Part shown: positions 22,921 through 36,100 of the stretch, one piece after another
How positions within the stretch are numbered: the first letter of the stretch is position 1
How the letters are laid out: the number at the start of each line of letters is the position of its first letter
Origin: Suillus spraguei
Taxonomy: Eukaryota; Basidiomycota; Agaricomycetes; Boletales; Suillaceae
DNA length: 64,000 bases
Reading direction: 5' to 3'
Assembly (NCBI GenBank): GCA_016800925.1
Contig: JABCPU010000008.1
Location: 62,001 to 126,000, forward strand
Program-made: the position numbers and the translations under genes
The notes under the pieces: model-generated
Databases searched by the model: none
Told to the model about the DNA's origin: nothing
Seen by the model: the letters and a program-made list of their open reading frames with translations, nothing else

Positions 22921-24959
22921 GGCTTAGTCCCTTATTGTCACTTATTTATCCCATCTATCGGAATCTGTATCCAGAAATTGTGTACGTGGCCCCTGCACGA
23001 CCCTGCTGAGCGCTAACCAAGTCTGTCTAAACGCTCATAGGTATTGTAGAAGCTCACCATGTGCCACGGCGATGTTTACACACGCTCCTCGAGGCCGTGC
23101 TTTGTACAACATCCTCGCACACCAATTTAAGGACCTCTGTAGGCCCTCGGATTATTTATTATTAAGAGCACTTCGGGTGTGAGGGGGTGTCTGGGCCCCT
23201 GACAGTACTTTGTTGTATATTTTGGTAATGCAGATTTGATGTAAATTAGGAGATCTCGTCAACGTTCGAGGGAGCTTTCTATTCACCACAAAAATGGAGG
23301 TATTCCATAAAGCCTGGAAAACACGATGCAATGTCAATATTATTGTTGTTACCGGGTTTACGATATAGCGTCGGTCGAAATCCTGTTCACCAAGGTTTGA
23401 TCTTTAGCTTTTGGAGATCTTCTGTGTAAATTTAGTTATCGTGCTTGATCGCTGACTATGAACAGGGTCGTCAGACGATATGACGATGGAATGCTCACTC
23501 GACTCGCCAGCATTTAATTAAGTTATCCACAGTTAGACGTTAAAATTTCGCGTATGCCATCGGAGGATCAAAGATGTGTATATGCCATCATACAGCGATA
23601 TCATGAGTTTGGCGTTTATCTAAAGGTGTACCAGGGGAATTATTATTGAAAAGGGGTGTTTGAATCGCCAGGTGCGTGTCAACAGATCCAGAATAGAATG
23701 ATACTATCTGTCCTGTGACCCTGTCCTCACGTACTCATGCTGGTAAGCAGTGGTACTAGGGCACTAGTAGCCTCTCCTAGATAGACCCGGATCAATGATT
23801 GGAAAAACACCCGGTTATTAGGATCCGAATAGATGTCGTCGAGGGGGTGCAGGTGGCAGTCACGCTTCCCCAAAGTGAGAATTTTTGGTATGCAGGACCC
23901 AGGGCGTCTGACAGGAATTGACGACGTTGAAGGTCCAGGAATAGTCACGGCGGCTACGGAGCTCAGCCGGAAGCACGCGGTGGCGCAGACATTACTTATG
24001 CAGTGATCCAGAGCACGAAGGAAATTCGCCTTGAATAACAGCGAGACGCATCAATTTGTCTGTAACAAAAAATCATCATTAGTTTAGACTATCCGGAGGG
24101 CCTCGTCAAATTGAGTCGTTAACATTTCAAAATTTGAATAGCAAATAGCTAGGCAACTGGCATGGATGCAATGTACTTTTCACATTGCGTGGGGTGAAGA
24201 CAGAAGTCGCGACAATCACCCCCAACACGCCGCATCAGTGACCATGGAATATGAGCGTGTACGTTACGTGGTATGATCACGAGAATACCGTGAATCGGTT
24301 GAGAGAAGTTATGATGAGTCTGCTTCACGATTCCGATGAGAAGCTGCTAACGTTACTCCTCCAAACGAGTATCTTCGAAGTAATAAGGCAAGTGTTGCGG
24401 AGTACTGTAGGGGAAGCTTGGTAAATTTGAATTCACTACAAAGTTCTGAGGTGGAAGGTTCAGGTTTTGCAATTGTTAGGTATACCCGGCGAATCGACTC
24501 ATTGCAACGGCATCAGCTGATAGGCTTATCATCAATGCGTAAATGCCTTCGGACTTGTCTTTGCCATTTGGCAATGGCGGACATGGTGACTTCTAGTTCG
24601 TGCACAAGTCAACTTCTAGCTCAGCACGTAATTCTTTCAGACGACAAGAGAGTTCACCAATCGACAATCACGATGCGCTGCAAGAGAAGCCAAACGCAGA
24701 TTTGATGAGCAGAGGAGATGGAGGGGGTGTACGTTTGCACGGAGATAGTCATGAAAAATATCATCATCAGAAGCGTGACAAGGGGCACATGAAAACAAGA
24801 CGTAAGATGAGGTATACAAAAGCCTTTTGTACAAAGTAAGGTAGAAGATGAGGAAATGTCTCGTAAACTCCACTATGACTACGGGAGGCAGGGTGGAGAC
24901 AAACATCACAAAGAGCGTCCGACCAAGCGGCGAAGTTCTTGAACACGACAGCCGATACA
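22921..24959. other. Gene-poor region
   Basis: About 2 kb between the choline kinase and the convergent CCCH gene. No recognised gene. The most protein-like frame is a 57-codon frame at 24251-24424 (+), annotated separately. A minus frame at 23727-23948 has no family signature. The right end should contain the 3' untranslated part of the CCCH transcript. Confidence 0.4.
24251..24424 (+). CDS. Possible small ORF, Leu-rich (hypothetical)
   Basis: A complete 57-residue frame with its own ATG reads MSVYVTWYDHENTVNRLREV and continues with a Leu-rich amphipathic stretch (SLLHDSDEKLLTLLLQTS) ending VGEAW. The composition is helix-forming and could be a genuine micro-protein or the remnant exon of a larger gene. 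There is no supporting neighbour, domain or splice signal, so it may be chance. Confidence 0.2.
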   Translation: MSVYVTWYDHENTVNRLREVMMSLLHDSDEKLLTLLLQTSIFEVIRQVLRSTVGEAW

Positions 24960-27695
24960 TTACATCCAATTTTCTCCGATCCTGTTGAGCTCACCTGCCC
25001 ACGGAGAATTAGATTCCCCGGCTCCGGAGGCCTGTGGGTATGAAGGCACACCAGCTAGGTTGCTACTACGAGTGACATTGCCCCAGTTTCCAGCACTCCC
25101 AGATCTAACGTGCACACGCGGAACAGCATTATTGTTCGATACCCTATCGGCTTGCGAGAGTGCGAAAGATGTCGTGGGGGTTGCAGCAGAAGGTGTGGAT
25201 GGCGAGGAGAAATCTAGATCTACATCCGTTCCATTGAAAGAGTGTCTGGCGTTGGGCGTCGTGGCGCTCGTCCTGTTAAGACGTTGCTGACAGTGTTCTT
25301 GCATCAGAATAGTTTTTGCATAGCAACAACATACTCACCTGGCTGTATCCTACGATATCTAAGCGTGCGTTGTTGTGGCGCCCCAAATCAGGACCCGCTG
25401 TCAGAGGAACAACTGGAGACTTCATAGGTGTCTGCTCGGAGCTTGAAAGCATCAAGGCATTGCTGGCAAAGGTGGGGTATGCCGATTTGTTCTGCTTCGT
25501 AATATTATTGAGAGCAGACGTGTCGACACGAAGCGAGCCGGTGGGAGGTCGAGAATTAAAAAAGTTACCCGAAGGCGGGGATGCATCCACTGGTGTTGCA
25601 TCACCCTTACGCTGGATGCGCTGAAGAAGGGATATCGACGATTCGTTGGGGTCGCTATTCGAACGCTCACGGTTGCTTGCGGTGGCTGAAGGCGGAGGAA
25701 CACCTTCGGCTCCCGGTGCGATGCCCGAAACCGGTAGCTCGGTATGGATGAAGCAACAACGTTTCCCGTATGGACATGCACCTGACACCCAGAATGTCTG
25801 TTCACCATCATCAGAAAACGAAACCAAAACAAAATAAAGAAGGAAACCTACCCTGCAGATTTCTGTTTTGTACTAAGATACGATGGTATCAATACTCGGT
25901 ATTGCAGGCATTAATCCGTGCTTACCTTGGGGTGACGAGCAACATTCCGAAGTTCATCTTCTCCATGGGCAAATTGGCACTTGGCCCCGTACCGACACGA
26001 ACCCTTCTCTTCCCATGACCTGCATAACTCGGTCTTGTATAGGCCGAGTTTGCGGTTGTTAGCACTCGGTCCACCACTGTTTTGCAGAGGACTCTCAGAT
26101 CCTGGATCGGAGTGGTTGACTCCCAGGCCTTGAGCTGGCAACACTCCATATGGACTAGTGAAATGAGTTTGCAGACGGCTAGCCATGGCCGCGACGGCCA
26201 GATCCGAGGGGTATGATTCTGGAGTACCATAGAATTGACTGTATAAGCCAGGGTGGATGGGGGGATACATTCCGTGAGTCGCCTGTGCGAAAACTGCTTG
26301 GTTGCTGAGGAGCGCTAATGTAGCAGCATCTCGCAGAGCGGAAGGGTCTGAAGCAGAGTGCTGATGAGCACCACGGAAAACGTTGTGTTGCTGCTGCACA
26401 CGAGTAACTGCAGGGTGGTGACTCTCTCCAGTAGGGAGAACCATGTCATAGAGTTGCTGAGTGTTACCAAGTGACAAGTGAGGAACGTGTGCTGGACCAT
26501 AAGGAAGCCCCGTTGGGCTTGGGACCAACGGTTGTGGGGGGTAGCCTCGCTGAGGTTGGCGATAGGTAGATTGAACCCCATTCGCCGGGCGACCTTGGAG
26601 GAAGTGCTGTGCTGCGGCGGCACTGGGAGCAGAAGGCTGGGGGAAGTAGTTGCGCTGAGGGCCATAATCGCCTTGCAAATCACCGTTACCTTGTGCGGAA
26701 CGGTAGTCAAATTGCTGTTGTCCGCGACCAAATGATGCGTTGGTCAGTGATGGGTACTGGGGCTGCTCAGGCGAGAAAGGCTTTTCCCCGCCACCAACGC
26801 GATCCCGGTAAGCAGCAGACGACCAAGGGTGAGCGGGTACGGAATGTACGTGCTCTTCCCCTGCTTGCTTTAGGCGACGCAAATCAGCAGTCGATAGTCC
26901 ACCACTGAAGGAGTGAGGGCGCTCCTTTCCATCATTCCCCGTTGCTATCTTCAGCTGCGGTTGCCCGCGCATGGTATGACTAGCTGAAGAGATGGCAGAT
27001 TCGTGTGATTCCAGAGTGTCAGTGGACGACACACGAGAATGGGACGGTGAAATTTGATGATCAGAGGTATTGGGGGAGGAGTCGAGACTGACGTCAGAAG
27101 CCGTTTCCAGCGGACTTGCATCGTTGAATGGCGCTACATTCGCAGCGCCTAGCTTGGACTGAGGAGAAGTCCCCAGTCGGCCCTGCATGTCATCCCCAAG
27201 GTCACCTACAGCGCCAAGCTTCAGCCTGGCAATATCCTGGGCAAGATCCCAGTCGAGTGATGCGTCTGGATCGACGAGCTGTCCCGAACCATTGAGCCGC
27301 CATCGTTGAGCGTTGTTTGGAACACGCTCAGATGGATGGCCAGAGGAATCGGTTTTTGACTTGTCTACGTGGTTCGTACGAACAGGCATTGCTAAGGATT
27401 TTTGAATCGAAGCCGGACGAGGGATGTAAGATGAAAGAGACGGTGGTGAGTCTTGTGCAGATGAAACGTTCCAGGTCTACGTGAACGCATAAGAAGGGTG
27501 TCTAAAGAGATATGACGCATGGCTTACCTCGGCTGTGAAGTCTGGGTTCAAGTTGTGATGCTCGAGGGGACTTTGGGACCAACCAGGTACACCCGTTGAT
27601 TGTGCTCGAGTTGGAATGGGTTTTCTTGAGCCTGATTCGCGTGCAAAGTACAAATTGTGTGTGGGTGCAGTAGCAGCGGTGACCACCTTTTGCAT
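24960..27695 (-). CDS. Tandem CCCH zinc-finger RNA-binding protein (TTP/Zfs1 type)
   Basis: Five exons (27695-27528, 27476-25926, 25872-25852, 25797-25339, 25286-24960) give about 841 residues. Long disordered Ser/Gln/Pro-rich flanks surround two CCCH fingers at about residues 541-560 ([20 protein letters not shown]) and 579-598 ([20 protein letters not shown]), both C-x8-C-x5-C-x3-H. Each is preceded by the YKTELC / YKTEIC lead-in. This spacing is diagnostic of the tristetraprolin family, which binds AU-rich elements in 3' UTRs and recruits deadenylation. The 21-nt third exon encodes only YKTEICR, so the first Cys of finger 2 depends on it. The start at 27695 is chosen because its exon splices in frame to the long exon; a downstream Met at 27389 also exists. 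The 5' region (27.7-28.4 kb) is a long purine/pyrimidine-biased leader. Confidence 0.9.
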
Positions 27696-30194
27696 TTAAA
27701 TCTGATTTAAATAATGGGAATTGTCAGCGAAGCAAGAACACGCTGCAAGGAAATTGAGCCACCAGTTAATTAACAAGCTGATGAGCGACCGATGATTGCT
27801 GGATAAAAATTTGTCGTGCGTTGCGGTATGAGAGAATAATCAAAGATGCGATGTGTATAGGATATAGGCGATGCGATGTTGAGAGCACGATTTGCTAAGT
27901 GAGTTGATAGATAGAGACCGCCGTCGACGTTTTGCTGGATAGAATGCAAGAAGACAAGCAGTAAAGATCTAAAGAGAAAGCACAAGATAGGTATAAAAAG
28001 TGAGATGAACTAAAACGAGGCGTGAGGAGGTCGTGAGGACCGGGGTCGCGTGTTGAAGATCAGGACCCAGGTCAAGAGTTTGAAGAGGCAAAGTGGATGG
28101 AGGTCAAGGGTTTTAGATCTTCTTGGAGGTTATGGTAATGAAATGAGGCAAAGGGTAGGAGCCCTGACTGACCTTGCGAAGGGGTTTTGATTGCAACGTG
28201 CCCTTCTTGCGGCGGCGATTGCCAATAATTATAATGAGCCCTGTGCAATGAGGTTTGGAGATGACTGGGCGCTCCTTTATCTCAAAAATGAGAACTATTA
28301 GATACTGTTACAAGCAAACATTCAGTCAGTAACAGTAAGTTCTTGGAAGAGAAATAAGAACCTGGATCGTGGATAGTCGTGGTCAAAACAAAAAAAGCTG
28401 GAAGCGAACACTAGAAGGGTCTAGGCTATAATTCTCAGTTCGCTCGCACTGGTTTACATTGTTTGATTTCGTAACTATCGGCCTAAAACATGACAACGCC
28501 GTTAAAGCCCTTGATCAATACCGCACAGTGGTCCTCTCATACTACATAGTAAAGCGCTCAACCATCATTCTTGGTGTTACCTTGAGGCCATATAACGTGT
28601 CCTCGCATTTGACTCCAATTTCAAATTTAATTTTGGGGAAACGTGCCATCGCAACTACATCAAGCTGATACTACAACGACAAGACTCTCTATTCAAGCAA
28701 ACCCCATTACTCAGAAGTACCCCTTCTAAAAATCAAACATTCGTAAAATTCTATCGAGGGTACTAACCCCCAAAGTAACACACTCAGCTCAAACACGTGT
28801 TGATGCAGTCCCACGAGCGTGCCATGATGCTATGTAGCCGCAGCACCTCCATCTCCCAAGCACTAGCACTCACCGAACAGTCATACGAAGCACCGTCCGT
28901 GATCGCCTCGCTTTGCGTCTTTGCACCCATCCACAGTATCACCTCTGTGTTCTTATCTCAATCTTCCATTTCTTGTGTCGGCGTCCGAGTCAGCTAGTGG
29001 ACTACTTCACGTGAGTTAATGTGGTGCTATTTGTGTTCCGTTAAACCCACTTTAATTGCTCTAATATATGGGTCTCATCAATGGTGCAACCGCCGTTCCG
29101 ACGCAAAAACCCCATGTTATCGAACAGAACAGTTGCGGAATCAGATTTCGGAACCTTTAGCACTAAAAAGGCAGGCGTAGTGTTTAGTGCCACTACTAGT
29201 AAGACCTTTCTGCATAAATCTACCCCACAGTCCAGATAACTTTTCGCGTATCAGTTCCGAATTCTGGAGCACGAGTCACAAGAACTTACCACGATGAATC
29301 AGACGCATTTCTTACCGTGCCTCGGAACCTTCCCCCTGATGGCGCTATAATCCGGCTAGATAATCACCGTGGCGCCCCAGAAGACATGCGCACGAAGCGC
29401 ACAGTATATGTCAACTCGAACCATCATCCATTATCATTATCAATTTATCCCTTCAAATCAGTTTTCATCGATGATGACCTAGCTCGGGGATAACTTCATC
29501 GCGATGTGAACATAATGCCGCTAATATCTAGAAGCGCTTTCTATTAGTAGAGTCCCTCCTATGACCGCATGACTTACGCGTCGCGTATGGTGCAATTCCA
29601 AGTTTGAACAATGAAGACCCACTAGCAGGTCAATTCTCTTTATTGTTGAATACACAGACGATGAACCCGACCCTGAACAAAGCACGAGGATCCGACGAGT
29701 GTCCTGACGGCTTGAATGATTATACTATGGGCTCGGTCATCGATTATGTCCTCACCCGACTTGGCATATTTTTCAAGGCACCAATTCAAATGACCGGAAC
29801 ACGTGCCACACACGCGCTGATGGGGCGTCTCCAGGACTTAGGCATCATATGGTTCCGAGCCGATGAATCGCGAGCCAAGAAACCTTGAAACTTCTTTTCA
29901 ATAAGCTGCGATGATGAACTTCACATCTAATGGGACACGAAGCCCTCCTCCTGTTCGGCTGGAGCATCCAGGCGGGAGTAGAGGACACACTGCCAATACC
30001 GAACAGATCCACAGGCATAGGCGGAATTAATCATCGATAACACAAATGTTCTTTGAAGAAGGCCTAATACTTAAAATCGAACATCAACCATGTGCCCTAA
30101 TTTATACGTAGTCGATACGGCGATGTAATACAAACGTCCTGCTGATGCTGAGTCTGACGGAGGCGCGGATCGATACCAATCTATGAAACATTAT
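27696..30194. other. Gene-poor region upstream of the CCCH gene
   Basis: About 2.5 kb. The first 700 bp, pyrimidine-rich on the minus strand, probably contains the CCCH promoter and 5' UTR. Short plus-strand frames (28459-28668, 28797-28997, 29604-29888) show no recognisable domain. A possible two-exon plus-strand gene at 29081-29493 is listed separately. Confidence 0.4.
29081..29493 (+). CDS. Possible two-exon hypothetical gene
   Basis: A frame from the ATG at 29081 (MVQPPFRRKNPMLSNRTVAE) can be spliced from a donor near 29175-29180 to an acceptor at about 29232 and continues as ITFRVSVPNSGARVTRTYHD to a TAA at 29491. The second exon stays open for about 85 codons. No domain is recognised, and the donor choice is ambiguous. 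This could be a lineage-specific protein or a chance frame. Confidence 0.2.
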
Positions 30195-33100
30195 CTAGGC
30201 GTCTGTAGATATGGCTATTGATCAGCCAAAGCCCCAACAATAGACCCAATTAACCCACAATATGAAGTACCAACAAGCATCGTAGAGAGGCTCTGTAATT
30301 GATCTTCGTCAAAGGCTAGTTGATCCTTGTGCCAGGTATCCTGTAAAATCGATGGTAAGGCGCGACAAAGATTGTCATTGATCGCGGAAGCAATTTACCT
30401 GGTGAGTCTAGATAGAAATAATGCTCGTGAGGTCAAATCAGTGTACAATAGCGAAGGATCTTACTTTCTTGAACTCAGAAGCACAGTGACGAATCGTCGT
30501 TGAGATCGGCGGCGGATCTGTTGCGTGTCTTGCCAAGACTGTATTGACGAAGATAATCAAAAATAGTAAGAGAGTTATAGCGGGCGGACATGAGTTTCAG
30601 ACAAGAAAGTTCGCAACATCTACTGACCTTCTGTGAGGGACGGCATCCAGGGCTCGACAGAGTACGGGAAACTCTCGATAAGGGCACATAGGCCAAGGAT
30701 AGCAGAATGTAACTTCCTAAGTGACTCTCCATAGTCATGGTGTGTACGCGATGGGAGCTTTACGCTGCGCGCCAATGATATGAAGCGATTCTGAATTAAA
30801 CGGAGCTTGATCAGTGGAGATTTACGGAGGCTATCATCAACACACCTTCAGTGGAATTATGTTCTGCCGCTGTGAGCATCTTACAACTCCAGACAAGGTC
30901 TTGGACGACATTTCTCGAACTTCGACATTCTCATCTGATAAACAATCAAGTAATACATCCATAATTTGGAGTACGCCGTTAGATGAAATCGTCAAGAGGT
31001 TCCGATAGAAGAAAACGACCAGGGCAGGCAATGCATTCAATCGAATTCGCCATGACTAGAAAATTTTCAGATAAATACTTCATTCATTTAGGTAAAACGA
31101 ATATACCTCAGATGACTGAATGGCCAGAACCAGGTTCTCCAGGACGATGTGCGTAAGCGAAGGCGGCAGATGAACCGAAGAAAACACGCGAAGCACAGCG
31201 CTGCTGTACTTTTGAAGTTCCGGATTGTCGCTCAATTCTGACATGCTCAAGAGTTCAGGTCTAAAAATATTTTAGCGAGATAATACAGTAAAATGAACGG
31301 GTTACAAACAACAGAGCCATGGCATGAGGACGAACGAGACAAGCTTCAGGGCTATGAAGAGACACCCATAGCCAGAGCAGCACTGTCAGGTCCCAATTAG
31401 AACTTCAGATGAAAAGAACTGCGAAGCCTACTGGTTAACCCGACTTTGTCATACTGAAGATGAATGTAAGAAAGAGAATTCCGGTAAATGTGTTATTACC
31501 CACCCGGGACTGCGAAACTCTGGGGGGAGGGAATCGTTCATCCTTCCATTTGGGCAGATTATCGATGATCGATTGTACATGATAGGAGAAAAACCCTTGT
31601 CTGAAAAGGAATGGAAACTGAGTACCATATCGGAACTACTCGAGGGGAAATACCTGATTCGGAGTGGATCTGGACTCTCTGCACATGCCACGAGGAGGGC
31701 ATCCACAGAGGGATATGCTGGTCTCCATTGATACTTGGCTATCAGAGATAGGGCATTGGCTATCGAAGTCCTTATCTACATCAAAAGATATGAGAACACG
31801 GACGCAGCATCTCCGTATCAAGTAAATACCTCTGCATAGTTGGAGTCCGCATTGTCGAAGAAAATCGAAGCATATTTCTCAGATAAGCCATTGAACCGCA
31901 CACCAACAGAATCAATGAACACAACGATAATGTTAAGAGCCTTCGTCACTGCAAGACAATGAGCACAACAGGGGTAATGATGAGAAAGAAACTTGCTGGA
32001 AAATGCAGAGTCGCCCTGGAAGTCAAGATGGAGGGATAATATCCAATTGACCAAAGGCTGGAAGCGACGTGGGTCAAGGTTCAGTAGGGTATGCTTTTCG
32101 GGCAGTCAATGAATGATCTTTCTCGATATAACTATGGAACTACACACCTCTAGGAACGAAGTCCAGTATGAAACAGTATCGGGCTTCGCCTGGGTGAGAA
32201 TCACGTCAAACCGCGGGATGAGCCAAGACCAAAGTTCTTCTCGTGTTTGTCTGGGCCAGTGTTTGGACCCTGTGATGAAGCATATCATATCAGATGTGAA
32301 TACAACGGTATAGAACAGGAAGAATACCGCGCAACAGCCCAGTCAATATCTCAGCCGCAGCCGCCTGCTTGAACTTGTCCGCATCGGTCATCAATGGCTC
32401 CACAATTGGAAGAATTAGATGCATGTGTTCGCCGTTGAACAACTTCGCTGTAGCAGGGTTAACAACAAGTTCATGAGTGGAAAAGGGAAATAACGAGGAC
32501 CTAGAGTAATCATAAAAACCACATTCTCTGTGTGAAGATGCGGTGAACCAGACGCCTTGCTGGACTCTTGGCTCCACAACGTTGCAAGCTGAGTAAAGTA
32601 TCCTTCTCCAATGAAGCTGCGCATGGCTTGTAAGCACTGTCTTGACGCTGAGTCCCATGACACTGTGTTGGCCAAATTCACAGGATAGCATTTGATGGTC
32701 TTCGTCCAAGCCAAAAAGCCAGTGTCTAGCAGGTCAACGTAAAAGCCGCTAATAGAGTGTATGGACAATAAATTCTGCATGACAAATAATTCGACTTACT
32801 CGACTTCATTAACGGGCTGGTATAGTTGCCCAAGGAATGCAGGCGGGTTGTTGATAGAAATGATCCTCGCAAAGGGACTTTGCCATTTGCAGAGCCAGAG
32901 CTCATCATCAGTTTTGGAGTACGCTCGTATCTTCATGAGAACGGCGGTCTTCACGATTGCCCTGTAAAGAAAAAAAATAATTAAATGAATCGACGTAGTG
33001 CATGCTTGACTAAAAAGCACGTACTGCTCGGCACTAGCCCTTATTCCTGGTTGTGGACTAAGTGTCTGTTCCATGAAGAACCGAACCAACTCCGGAGGGG

Positions 33101-36100
33101 CCACTGCGTCGCGTCTGAGGAAGCCTATCAAAAACTTCATGGCCATGTGCACATATCTCCACTAAAGCCTTGCTTAGATTTATTAGACGACAGTGAGGAA
33201 TAACGTACATGTGTAGTAGGCCGAGAGGCAATCTCGAGAATAGAGCGGACCTATCACAAAATATCAATATGAACAACATACACATCGACAGTGTGATCCG
33301 CACAGTCTTATCGGTTTCCTCCAAGCATCGCTCTGCACGCTTAGCAGCACATTCCACCGCCGCCTTTGTGAGCTTTCCATCAATGACAGCAGGCGAAAAC
33401 TCCTTTTCAAGAGTGCGAATAGAAGCTTCAACCCCAGGAGTAGGGGCTGTGTATGCAGAAGTCCTTATGACTTCTTCGCTAAGGTGTATCAAACACTCTG
33501 TGGAGAAAGTGGCGACGAGCTTCTGTATTGAGGGCTATTGTGAAATTAGACAGATGTCAGAGCCACAGGTTATGAGTTGCACTCACTTTCTCTTCATGTT
33601 GGCATTCTAGCAAAGCAACCAGGTATTGCCGTCGTAGCGGTGGCTCTGCGCAAGATTAGAATCAATTAGACTTACTACTGTTGAGACATACCGGACATGG
33701 TCAATGCGGCTTTCGCGGATCTCAAATCAGATTATACTGAAAGACGTAGTGAAACCACACACCAGTGCCTTTGTTACCAAGGACGTACAAAGCACCCTTG
33801 ATCCTGTCAGGATCATTGCCTTTCGACAGCGCGTTGAAAATAGATGGCAAGATGTATCTTGTCGCGCGGACATAGGACTGAACCGAGGTCATCATGCAGC
33901 CAGATTTAACCAAAATATATTTGTGCTTACACCACATGCACTGTGCAGCACATTCTGAGCGAGGCTAAAAAATTAATTATGACAAAGAACGAACAATGTC
34001 ATCAAAAAACTCACCGTCGCACTCGCGTATATGGTGACAAACAGAGCTCCGCAAGGTCTTCCTTCAGTAACGTGTCATCCAGGGACGACTTTCGGCGATA
34101 CAAAGCGTGGATATAGAGCCGGCCACAGTGGTAGACTTGTGCCCGTTTCACCCACGCAACTCGCGAGTTCTCTTTTTGCCTTTCTGATACTCGATTTACC
34201 CTGGTTTATGTCAGATGACAAAAAACTTTGTGTTTGAACAACCCACTCTCTCGACTGTGCAAAATTCTTTTGCAATGTGATAAAATCTGTCCGACTCATC
34301 CCGTAATCCAGAAAGTAAGTGTCGATGGCCTTCACAACCGCGACAACAGCATCTAAATGATCTTCACCTCCTTGTATTTGGCGCAAGGCGACCGCGGCCA
34401 GGTGTGCAACATTGCCAAAACGGATGCGATGCTGCAAGGCTTGTTGATAACGAGGATCGTTAAGATCGGTGAGAATAAATCCAGCTTTGACGTCAAGATG
34501 ATCAACAAGAAGTCCTTCCAACTCCGTTTCTGTATCGAGGCATGGATGTACTACGTCTTTAGGTCCTTCCTTCAGGAATGACGGCAGGCCGCTCCAGACA
34601 GACCTCACGAATAAGAGGTACCTGTGAAAACTATGTTAATAAAGTACCATCTTGCCTATGTTGCAACTTGCCTGCAGAAGTCATTCCTGACGACTTCATC
34701 CCAATGTTGAGTAGAACGTGCTAAGGTCTCTATTTATCAAGCGCGGGAGCTGCCACGCGATCCAAAATGTCCAGAATGAATTGCACTTCCCCGGTACTTG
34801 GAACTTGATACCCCATGGTTAGCAGTTACGTCAAGCGTATTGGTATCGTGCTTACCGTGCCATTCCACCTTCACATCCTTCGCTTCATACAGTCGACCCC
34901 AATGAGTGTTGTGTGACTCGCCAAACTCTGGATAATGATAATCAGCTGCGTAAGCGAAGTGGTTTCGACATAACCGACCAGGCTGGTTCCATACATCTTT
35001 ATTCACGAAGCGGTTGTCAGATGGGTAGACACCAGACAGCGCATGCATCACTCTAGTGACAATCGCGGCAGTGCCAGTGTACCCACGCTCATTCTTCGTC
35101 TTATTCAACAGTAACGATAAAAGGTTAATGATGTCTTCCTTGTGCTTGAGGAGCTAGAATTGATAATGTATTCCGGAACTCAAAACTGTTACGGAGTGAG
35201 ATCAAACTCACAGCATGTGCGCCGTACGCAAGGCACCCGCGTAATATCGTCATGTCTATCAAGACAATCGTTTAAATGCCCGACAAAGAATAAGCCAAGC
35301 AACTTACTCCAGTGCAGCGTTGTGTCAGATGGAACAAGATCGTGCGTTGATGTTGTCCTAACGCTCGAAGCTCCGTACTTGAGTTCTTCTTGTATGCGAG
35401 AGATACATGACGGTAAAAACTTATCCAACGTCTTCTGAGGTTGTGCGCGTGCTAGGCATGCTACGAGCTGCCCGAACGCTCGGATGGCGTTAGACTTTGC
35501 GTTTGTCGCAGCGTAGTCGAAAACAAGATTCAAAACGAGATCGAATAATTGGTCTGAAAGGTGTAAGGTGACCACATCAAGCATGCTCTTGATCGATTTC
35601 AGAACAGTCTCTTCCGATTTTCCGCCAGTAGTCTTCTTCTTCCCACCTTCCTCAGGAAGATTCTCGTATAAAGCTAGAACTCTGCGAAAGAGGGACGTCA
35701 CCCAATCTACTACGGAGTGAGCAACTTTCCTTCGCTGAAAGGGAAAATCACACCTGCAAAGCCTGCCGTGCTTTCCCGGACAAGAGTCCTCTCTTCTTGC
35801 CTGCCCAGTGAAACGAATGGACTCATTTCGACACCTTCGGGGATGTGAGTGTCCTCGGTATCAACTTCCATGAGTTCTTCGCCTGGCGCATCCCCAGACA
35901 ACGCGAAACCAGAGTGGTGCATGGAGAGATCTCCAACCTTCACGTGCTGCATGACGCTGACGATGAATAAGGTGGCACAGATAGTCTTATTCGGGTCGTT
36001 CTAAACATCGCGTGATGAGTAACAAGCACACGCTATGGGGATGTAAGATGTCTTACCAGATCAATGCCAGGAAGGCAAAGTTCGAGAAGAGGAAGTAGGT

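Noticed and set aside
26315..26908. Frames of 85-138 codons on both strands inside the CCCH gene
   Set aside because: They are shadows of the long Ser/Gln-rich exon, which carries the real protein with two CCCH fingers downstream.
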